From a bacterium (lineage in GTDB: Bacteria > UBA9089 > UBA9088 > JAGUXG01), in NCBI GenBank assembly GCA_020061965.1, contig JAGUXG010000231.1:1-5282 (forward strand): DNA of 5,282 nt, given 5' to 3'. The translations under genes were made by a program, and so were the position numbers. The notes under the pieces are model-generated. The model saw only the letters and a program-made list of their open reading frames with translations. It did not search any database and was not told the origin of the DNA. Positions 1-5,282 of this stretch are shown in pieces. Within the stretch, counting starts at the first letter, position 1, and every line of letters begins with the position of its first letter.

Positions 1-1
1 T

Positions 2-223
2 GAATTAACAACTTGGGAATATGGTAATGTGGCTGAGATTTTGCATATTGGGCCTTATAGCAAAGAAGAACCTGCCATAAAGCGACTGGTAGACTTCATA
101 AAGGAACAGGGTTATGAGATTGTTGGTGACCATGAAGAAGAGTACATAAAAGGACCAGGAATGTTCTTGAAGGGGAATCCGGAGAAGTACATTACAATCA
201 TCAGATACCATGTAAAGAAATAA
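2..223 (+). CDS. GyrI-like small-molecule-binding domain protein, C-terminal part (5' end outside window)
   Basis: The reading frame is open from the left edge (first residues ELTTWEYGN) to the TAA at 221-223, giving 73 residues. A GTG at 29-31 could be read as a start, but it lies inside the conserved domain and the frame continues upstream, so this is the 3' end of a longer gene. Seen in the sequence: the pattern NVAEILHIGPYSKEEPAI, then KRLVDFIKEQGYEIVGDHEEEY, and a terminal PEKYITIIRYHVKK. This matches the second half of the GyrI-like (SOUL/BmrR C-terminal type) fold, whose members usually show a HxGPY motif, a G-x-H-x-E-x-Y motif and an ending like 'pEk.kTiiRypV'. The domain binds small molecules; it occurs alone, as the effector domain of AraC- or MerR-type regulators, and as a gyrase-inhibitor relative. 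The missing N-terminus would decide which applies; no DNA-binding part is visible here. The substrate is unknown. A hairpin follows the stop after 18 bases, so it is probably not co-transcribed with thrS. Confidence 0.
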   Translation, partial: ELTTWEYGNVAEILHIGPYSKEEPAIKRLVDFIKEQGYEIVGDHEEEYIKGPGMFLKGNPEKYITIIRYHVKK

Positions 224-241
224 GAAGACTCCTAACCCGAC

Positions 242-277
242 GCTTGAGTTGGGCGAGTTCGCCGCAGCTTAAGCTTT
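242..277 (+). terminator. Bulged GC-rich hairpin, probable terminator of the GyrI-like gene
   Basis: Bases 242-251 (gcttgagttg) pair with 265-274 (cagcttaagc), including two G-T wobbles. After a single bulged G at 264, the stem continues with 252-255 (ggcg) against 260-263 (cgcc), closing a four-base loop, AGTT. That gives about 14 base pairs. The hairpin begins 18 bases after the upstream stop codon and is followed by only three T bases (275-277), then atc. The position suits an intrinsic terminator, but the weak T-tract leaves room for a transcript-stabilising hairpin or a copy of a dispersed palindromic repeat. The patch is clearly more GC-rich than the AT-rich sequence after it. Confidence 0.5.
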
Positions 278-339
278 ATCGTAGATAGAAACAGAGAGAA
301 AAGAGCTGTCTTAACTAATGCCAAATAGAACATTTTTAG

Positions 340-367
340 TTGACATTCATTAAGATTACTTAATAAT
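340..367 (+). promoter_or_regulatory. Candidate sigma-70-type promoter for thrS
   Basis: A perfect -35 hexamer TTGACA lies at 340-345, followed by a 16-base AT-rich spacer and AATAAT at 362-367 (five of six matches to TATAAT). Transcription would start near 374-376 and leave a 5' leader of roughly 30 bases before the ATG at 407. The leader is too short for a T-box or an E. coli-style thrS operator, and it contains no Shine-Dalgarno-like purine run. The call rests on sequence match and position only. Confidence 0.5.
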
Positions 368-406
368 ATTTTAACATTACTCTCTTGGCAAAAAAATATT
401 TTCTAT

Positions 407-2128
407 ATGGAAAAAGATATTCTCTGGCATTCAACAGCGCATATTCTGGCTGCTGCTGTCGAAAGACTCTTTGGGAATGTAAAGTTGGGCATAGGCCCAG
501 CCATAGAAGAAGGCTTCTATTATGACTTTGACTATCAATTCACTCCAGAAGACCTACCAAAGATAGAAGAGGAGATGAAGAAGATAATAGAAGAGGACCA
601 GAGGTTTGAAAAGAGCATAGTAAGCAAAGAAGAAGCAGAAAGAATCTTGGCAGAAGACAACCAATCTTATAAGATTGAACTCCTCTCAAGGCTATTAGAT
701 GCTGAAGTCTCCTTCTATACAAACGGTAAGTTTTCTGACCTATGCAAGGGTCCACATATCTCAGGAACAAAGGAGATTAAGGCTTTTAAGCTCCTGCGGA
801 TAGCTGGGGCATACTGGAAGGGCGATGAAAAGAACCCGATGCTGACCAGAATCTACGGCATATCCTTTGAGAGCCAACAAGAGCTTGATGAATACTTAGA
901 GAGATTGGAGGAGGCAAAGAAGAGGGACCATAGAAAGCTCGGTTCTGCTCTATCTTTATTCTCTATCTATGACCAGGCAGGCTCTGGACTTATCTTCTAT
1001 CATCCCAATGGAAAGGTTTTAGTTGACCAGATCACCCAATATTTGAAAGAAGAGCACAAGGTAGAGGGATACCTTGAGGTAGCCACACCCCACATAGGAA
1101 GAAAGGAGCTTTGGCAGACATCAGGCCATTGCGACTATTACTCTGAAAATATGTATTTCATCAACAAAGAGAAAGAGGATTATGTCCTAAAGCCTATGAA
1201 CTGCCCAGGACATATCTTGATATACAAAACGCGGACAAGGAGCTTCAGGGATTTACCCTTGCGATACTTTGAGCTTGGAACAGTCTATCGGTATGAAAGG
1301 ACAGGGGTTCTACACGGACTCCTGCGGGTCAGAGGTTTCACCCAAGATGATGCCCATATCTTCTGCAGGGAAGACCAGTTGCTGGATGAAATAGGAGGGG
1401 TGATACGATTCTTTCAAAAGATGCTCTCTGTCTTTGGGTTTAGTGAATATGAGATATACCTCTCTACAAGGCCAGAAAAGTTTGTCGGAACAAAGGAGAG
1501 ATGGGATATGGCCGAGGGAATCTTGACAGATGTGCTCAAAAAAGAGGGATTGCCATATACAATAGATGAGGGTGAGGCTGTCTTCTATGGACCAAAGATA
1601 GATGTGAAGCTCAAGGATTGCTTAAAAAGGGCCTGGCAGGGGCCAACCATTCAGGTTGACTTTAATCTGCCAGAAAGGTTTGGGGTAGAGTATATAGGAG
1701 AGGATGGAAAAGCCCATCAGCCAGTGATGATTCATCGGGTTGTGCTTGGAAGTATGGAGAGGTTCATTGGTGCTTTGATTGAACACTACAGCGGCAAATT
1801 TCCTCTCTGGCTTTCACCTGTTCAGGTGAGGATAATGAGTATCACAGATGCTCAAGCAGAGTATGCCAATAAGATAAAAGATAGACTCTTGGCAGAAGGA
1901 ATAAGGGCAGAGGCAGATTTGCAAGCTGAGAGGATAGGCAAGAAAGTAGCTTCCGCTCAGGAGGAAAAGATTCCTTATATGGCCATTGTTGGAAAGAAAG
2001 AAGCAGAGGAAGAAACTATAAGCCTTCGCCACAGATCCAAAGGGGATATGGGTAAATTTGAGATTCAGAGACTTATTGAAATGTTAAGGTGTGAGATAGG
2101 GAAAAAGAGTAACTATTTACCCAAGTGA
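407..2128 (+). CDS. thrS: Threonyl-tRNA synthetase, short form lacking the N-terminal TGS domain
   Basis: Cytoplasmic class II synthetase that activates threonine with ATP and charges tRNA-Thr. It has 573 residues against about 640 in E. coli. Residues 1 to about 175 are the editing (SAD) domain, with H8, H12, C113 and H117 in HSTAH and DLCKGPH matching E. coli H73, H77, C182 and H186, so hydrolysis of Ser-tRNA-Thr should be intact. Residues about 176-465 are the catalytic core: motif 2 around YRYERTG (294-300) with R295, motif 3 GSMERFIG (448-455) with R452, and zinc ligands C266, H317 and H443, spaced exactly as E. coli C334, H385 and H511. Residues about 468-565 are the anticodon-binding domain (PVQVRIMSITD onward). 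The protein begins directly at the editing domain, so the TGS domain (about 62 residues) is absent; the frame upstream stops at 341-343 and encodes nothing TGS-like. ATG 407 is the only ordinary start that keeps H8, but it has no Shine-Dalgarno. The gene follows a candidate promoter and is not followed by infC-rpmI-rplT as in many bacteria. Confidence 0.98.
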   Translation: MEKDILWHSTAHILAAAVERLFGNVKLGIGPAIEEGFYYDFDYQFTPEDLPKIEEEMKKIIEEDQRFEKSIVSKEEAERILAEDNQSYKIELLSRLLDAEVSFYTNGKFSDLCKGPHISGTKEIKAFKLLRIAGAYWKGDEKNPMLTRIYGISFESQQELDEYLERLEEAKKRDHRKLGSALSLFSIYDQAGSGLIFYHPNGKVLVDQITQYLKEEHKVEGYLEVATPHIGRKELWQTSGHCDYYSENMYFINKEKEDYVLKPMNCPGHILIYKTRTRSFRDLPLRYFELGTVYRYERTGVLHGLLRVRGFTQDDAHIFCREDQLLDEIGGVIRFFQKMLSVFGFSEYEIYLSTRPEKFVGTKERWDMAEGILTDVLKKEGLPYTIDEGEAVFYGPKIDVKLKDCLKRAWQGPTIQVDFNLPERFGVEYIGEDGKAHQPVMIHRVVLGSMERFIGALIEHYSGKFPLWLSPVQVRIMSITDAQAEYANKIKDRLLAEGIRAEADLQAERIGKKVASAQEEKIPYMAIVGKKEAEEETISLRHRSKGDMGKFEIQRLIEMLRCEIGKKSNYLPK

Positions 2129-2142
2129 AGGAATCCATTGCA

Positions 2143-2231
2143 AAAAAGGGGTCAAGGGTTCAAACGTTTGAAGAATTAACAAATCTTTCTTTCATCTCCC
2201 CCTCTACCCCTTGATTCCTTGAATCCTTTTT
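2143..2231. terminator. Long imperfect inverted repeat between convergent genes, candidate bidirectional terminator
   Basis: The arm 2143-2163 (A-tract, then ggggtcaagggttcaa) can pair over 21 positions with 2211-2231 (ttgattccttgaatcc, then a T-tract). There are two G-T wobbles and two mismatches, and the loop is 47 bases. The five A-T pairs at the base would give a U-tract at the end of the hairpin on either strand, the layout of a shared terminator. It begins 15 bases after the thrS stop and lies 34 bases beyond the stop of the minus-strand gene, exactly where both transcripts should end. The long loop is atypical for an intrinsic terminator, so efficiency is uncertain. Both arms show an 8-base periodicity, which could mean the element is a dispersed intergenic repeat. 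Confidence 0.5.
2159..2172. repeat. Perfect 14-base palindrome ttcaaacgtttgaa
   Basis: TTCAAACGTTTGAA is its own reverse complement, with no spacer. It overlaps the inner end of the left arm of the longer inverted repeat, so the region could fold in two alternative ways. It could be part of a repeat element or a protein-binding dyad. With no promoter seen nearby, a regulatory role is not supported. Confidence 0.55.
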
Positions 2232-2264
2232 AATTTTACTTTAAGATGGGTAAAGTGTTTCCAA

Positions 2265-5200
2265 TTATTTAATGATTGCCAGTTTTCCGATATCCTTCTT
2301 ATCACCAGCCGTTATCAGATAGATATAAACGCCAGAAGCAACCTCATTTTCTGGGTTCATCCATCTCCAATGACCATTAGTATGTAAAGACTCATCCTCT
2401 TTTACTAACTCTCCTTTGATGTTGAAGATTCGAATCTTGGCATCAACAGTGAGATTTCTGGCACGGTCAGAATAACCTCCAAAGTTTATACCATAAGCCT
2501 TATGCTTATCCAACCTATATGGATTTGGCCAAACAATCACATCTCCAAGTTGAGTGGCTGGTGTGCCCATCATAATAGTCAACCCCTTTATCTGGCTCTT
2601 TGCCATATTTCCAACGATATCACTTGCCTCAAGATAGAATTGATACCCTAATCCATTCTTGCCTACGAATGTTGCTGATGCTGAAGAGACAGGATACGAA
2701 CCATAAGGCTTCCAAGCAGAATTTTCTTCCTTATAATACAGGGCGTATCGGCAAATCCCTGAACCAGGGATCTGTGGAGCTAATGGAGCCAGGTTTGGAT
2801 CTGTACCTTTCCAAGAGATAAGACCATTTCCAGTTATTGAACTGATATCTATTGTTGGAGGTTTGTTGTCAAGATAATGAGATGTCTCTGCATCTCCAAC
2901 ACGATTCTTAATACGCGTCCCTGTCTCTGTGGCCGCAACCTTCACCCAGAAGAGATAGGTGTTTGTGGAGATCATCAAAGGTTCATCTAATGGAAATGAA
3001 TCTCTCGAACAAATATCCCTCGTGTCAAGGATGAGTTTTGGTCTTGTATCAGATTCTATCCGATAAAAGATAAACCCTCCCTCTGCAACATAGTTTTCGT
3101 GTGGAGTGCTCCTTACTGTTAAAGCCTGTGATTTGGCTCTTAAAGATCTGTTTTTACTTAGTGGGGCAATTGTATCTATTAAGGTATTCGTCCCGCCACT
3201 TATCTCCATAGTCGCTATAATCTTCATAGGCATAGGCTCAATCTCTGCTTTAAACTCTATGGATCTTGCCGCAGATATAGAACCAACTAAAGTATTTATA
3301 GTATAAAGTGAGATAGGATCGCCCTTTACAGTCTCTAAGAATACCTTGAGATTTGACCAATTTAGAGGCACACCCAAACCCATCCATTTATCGGAATCAG
3401 TACCCTTTTCATACCTGTGTCCTATAGTGTAGCGATTGCCTTCTAATCCTCTATCCAGGCTTAAATCAGTATGAGAACCTTCTCTCTGTGGGTCTATAAT
3501 CCACTGGACTCTCCTGAAGGATGCATCATAATAAGGTCCTATCATGTATGTGTTAGTAGCATAGGTTGTACCATCGATAAGATATTGAAGTATTGGCAAA
3601 CCATCAAGATCATTATCAGGGGGAAGGGTGACGGTTATAGTCGCTCCTGATTCCATGTTTCCGCTATTGTAAATGATAAGAGAATACCTCCTCTCATATT
3701 TAGAGGTTCCTGTTCCCTCCATCGGAAGGATGTATATATGTAAAGCTATGGTTGGGGTTCCCAGAAATGTTTCGCAAGTATCGTAATTGTTCTCAAGCTG
3801 CGTCTCTATCCCGGCATACCCTGTATAGGTGATTGAAGCAACATTTGTGATATAAGTTCCACTAATAGCGAACGGACCAATGCCAAAATTTATATCTATT
3901 GCAGACTTCTCTTCCTCTCTTGGTGTCCTTGTGCCAAGATCAAGACCGGTTATGGTCCCAATAGTAATGGTTAGAAGAGAACCAACACAGGATGAACCAA
4001 CAATAACCACATCAGCAGTCCTTACGCTGACCCCTTGATATATCAAGTTATTAGCCATTTCTTGTTGGCCAAAATAGTCATAAATATTAACATTGTTCAA
4101 GGTTTGCGTGCCTGCATTCCAAAAGTTAAGACGATAGGTTATATTGCTATTAGCTGTGGCTGTTGCCGGACCTATCTTGTCTATAACAAGATCAATAATA
4201 GGCATTTTAACCAAGGTCGTCCAAGTAGAAAAGTTATTCAAAGAGTCATAATCTGCTTCTCCTGTGGTTATTGAAGCCATGTTCAATAGGGTCGTATCTG
4301 TAAAAAGGTCAGGTCTGACACCCACCTTGAGAAGAACAGAGTATGTTCCTGAGTCTGGCGGCAATGACCCGAGATCCCATGTAACATAGGTAATAGAGCC
4401 AATAGTCTTAACAGTACCTGATGGGCTTGAAGAGATATAGGTTGTGCCTGAGGGAAGTGTATCAACAATCTTCACGCTCTGTGCAGTAAGAAGCCCTATA
4501 TTTCCATACTCTATCTTATAGTTGATATATCCGCCTGGGGGTGCCTCTGAGGGAGGGCTGTTTGTTCCCCATTCTAAATGCCGCTTTGAAACCCAGACAT
4601 CGCTTATCAATTCAATGATATGAGAGGTTACAGAGGAGTAGTTGTTGGCTAAGTTTAAGTCAGATGATAGTGGCGTTGTTGTGATTGAAGCTACATTTGT
4701 AACCGTATTTGATGCTTCTCCTGTAACAGAGCCAATAACCGTTATCTTCCATGGATACACACCAGTAAGATTGCCAAAATTCCAGGTGAGAAGTTTTCCG
4801 GCTTCAGTAAAGCTATGAGTCATAGCCGGCTCAATTATGAAGCTGTCATAATCAATGCCACTAGGAAGCAGATCTTGGACAACAACATCTTTTGCCTCAA
4901 GAGAACCTATCTTTTGACATTCCAAAAGATAGACAATCTTTCTACCCTTAACAGTAAGAGTTCCACAGGAGCCTTCATTTTTGTAATAGGAAATCTTGCC
5001 ATCTTTTCTTCCAATCAAAAGGTCTTTTATGCCATCAGAGTTCACATCACCAAAGGTAGGCGCAGCACAGTCACCTACATCTATGCCTAACCAGTTTGCT
5101 TCTCCTGCAGGAAAGTCCGCATTACTTACATCTCCAACATTCTTATAAAATCTTAAACTACCATCACTTATACCGCAGAAAAGATCATAATCTGCATCAT

Positions 5201-5282
5201 TATCAATATTAAAGAAAGAAGGAGAGAGATTGCTACCAGCTCCAGTTGATATATTTTCATAATTAGTATCAAACATTGTCCA
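2265..5282 (-). CDS. Large modular surface/secreted protein: FG-GAP (VCBS) repeats, DUF11 modules, FlgD/T9SS-like C-terminal domain (N-terminus outside window)
   Basis: The frame is open to the right edge (W-T precede the first Met at 5276, which sits inside a repeat), so at least 1005 residues are encoded here and the true start and any signal peptide are missing. Numbering from that Met: 1-101 holds two FG-GAP/VCBS-type repeats with DxDxDG-like calcium loops (DNDADYD at 25-31, DVNSDGIKD at 77-85), each ending in a FYKN or YYKN strand. About 104-219, 224-355 and 360-504 are three DUF11-type beta-sandwich modules, with VxDxLPSG-like strands in the first two (LLPSG 136-140, TLPSG 273-277) and N(V/M)ASIT followed by NN near each end. 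About 505-720 is diverged and unassigned. About 803-901 resembles an Ig/FN3-like domain (YALYYKEENSAW; ASDIVGN). 911-1003 (VWPNPYR; IRIFNIKGELV; ASGVYIYLI; GKLAIIK) matches FlgD Ig-like/T9SS type A C-terminal domains. No enzymatic motif is seen. Likely exported and displayed as an adhesive or structural protein; ligand unknown. Confidence 0.9.
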   Translation of the reverse strand, partial: WTMFDTNYENISTGAGSNLSPSFFNIDNDADYDLFCGISDGSLRFYKNVGDVSNADFPAGEANWLGIDVGDCAAPTFGDVNSDGIKDLLIGRKDGKISYYKNEGSCGTLTVKGRKIVYLLECQKIGSLEAKDVVVQDLLPSGIDYDSFIIEPAMTHSFTEAGKLLTWNFGNLTGVYPWKITVIGSVTGEASNTVTNVASITTTPLSSDLNLANNYSSVTSHIIELISDVWVSKRHLEWGTNSPPSEAPPGGYINYKIEYGNIGLLTAQSVKIVDTLPSGTTYISSSPSGTVKTIGSITYVTWDLGSLPPDSGTYSVLLKVGVRPDLFTDTTLLNMASITTGEADYDSLNNFSTWTTLVKMPIIDLVIDKIGPATATANSNITYRLNFWNAGTQTLNNVNIYDYFGQQEMANNLIYQGVSVRTADVVIVGSSCVGSLLTITIGTITGLDLGTRTPREEEKSAIDINFGIGPFAISGTYITNVASITYTGYAGIETQLENNYDTCETFLGTPTIALHIYILPMEGTGTSKYERRYSLIIYNSGNMESGATITVTLPPDNDLDGLPILQYLIDGTTYATNTYMIGPYYDASFRRVQWIIDPQREGSHTDLSLDRGLEGNRYTIGHRYEKGTDSDKWMGLGVPLNWSNLKVFLETVKGDPISLYTINTLVGSISAARSIEFKAEIEPMPMKIIATMEISGGTNTLIDTIAPLSKNRSLRAKSQALTVRSTPHENYVAEGGFIFYRIESDTRPKLILDTRDICSRDSFPLDEPLMISTNTYLFWVKVAATETGTRIKNRVGDAETSHYLDNKPPTIDISSITGNGLISWKGTDPNLAPLAPQIPGSGICRYALYYKEENSAWKPYGSYPVSSASATFVGKNGLGYQFYLEASDIVGNMAKSQIKGLTIMMGTPATQLGDVIVWPNPYRLDKHKAYGINFGGYSDRARNLTVDAKIRIFNIKGELVKEDESLHTNGHWRWMNPENEVASGVYIYLITAGDKKDIGKLAIIK
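3829..4700 (-). repeat. Repeated DUF11 module ends, with near-identical 20-base DNA segments
   Basis: The segments at 3829-3848 (gtgattgaagcaacatttgt) and 4681-4700 (gtgattgaagctacatttgt) differ at one base in 20. Both encode the NVASIT motif near the end of a DUF11 module, in the same frame. A third, more diverged copy at 4266-4285 encodes NMASIT. Copies sit 138 and 146 codons apart, which marks the module period of the large surface protein. Outside these segments the modules have diverged strongly. Confidence 0.6.

Noticed and set aside
29..223. A complete 64-residue protein starting at GTG 29
   Set aside because: The start would fall inside the conserved GyrI-like domain and the frame stays open to the window edge, so a truncated longer gene is the better reading.
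242..280. tRNA or T-box leader before thrS
   Set aside because: The hairpin is a single bulged stem with no cloverleaf or T-box core, and the candidate promoter lies downstream of it, so the hairpin would not be in the thrS transcript.
224..406. A frameshifted or separate TGS domain upstream of thrS
   Set aside because: The thrS frame runs back only to the stop at 341-343, its product (HSLRLLNNIL...) does not resemble a TGS domain, and the stretch before it is rich in stops and structured.
540..2032. Minus-strand open frames within thrS (540-770, 1814-2032)
   Set aside because: They overlap strongly conserved ThrRS sequence and their leucine- and serine-rich or cysteine-rich products are typical of antisense translation.
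4035..5090. Plus-strand open frames antisense to the surface protein (4035-4274, 4815-5090), and similar ones at 2600-2821 and 3106-3306
   Set aside because: They lie wholly opposite a convincing coding region, show no recognisable domain, and have the composition of a reverse-strand shadow.
5274..5276. ATG as the true start of the large minus-strand gene
   Set aside because: It lies within an FG-GAP/VCBS repeat, there is no signal peptide after it, and the frame continues to the window edge.
1..5282. A previously undescribed multi-gene defence, mobile or biosynthetic system
   Set aside because: Only three genes are present, one of them housekeeping, each with its own transcription signals; there are no recombinases, nucleases, repeats of CRISPR type or linked enzymes.

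Overview
This window is a moderately AT-rich piece of a bacterial genome that reads like an environmental (metagenome-type) contig. It holds three protein genes, two of them cut by the window edges. A complete, bacterial-type threonyl-tRNA synthetase lies in the middle (407-2128, + strand). It is preceded by the 3' end of a GyrI-like small-molecule-binding protein (2-223, + strand) and converges on the 3' end of a very large modular surface or secreted protein (2265-5282, - strand). That protein combines FG-GAP/VCBS-type repeats, several DUF11-type beta-sandwich modules and a FlgD/T9SS-like C-terminal domain. The combination is common in Bacteroidota-related (FCB) bacteria and in several uncultivated candidate phyla. 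The sequence does not allow a firmer placement.

Layout: 2-223 is the end of the GyrI-like gene. The 183-base gap at 224-406 contains a strong bulged hairpin (242-274, probable terminator) and then an AT-rich stretch with a good sigma-70-type promoter (340-367), about 40 bases before the thrS start. 407-2128 is thrS, which lacks the usual N-terminal TGS domain and has no visible Shine-Dalgarno sequence. The 136-base convergent gap (2129-2264) holds a long imperfect inverted repeat with an A-tract on one arm and a T-tract on the other, a plausible shared bidirectional terminator, plus a perfect 14-base palindrome. The rest is the large surface protein gene.

The three genes do not form a functional unit. 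The GyrI-like gene and thrS seem to be separate transcription units (hairpin followed by a promoter), and the surface protein is transcribed towards thrS. I see no RNA gene, CRISPR array, insertion sequence or phage gene, and no evidence of a new multi-gene system. The points most worth a second look are the TGS-less synthetase with its SD-less start, the structured convergent intergenic region, and the unclassified central part and C-terminal sorting-like domain of the surface protein.
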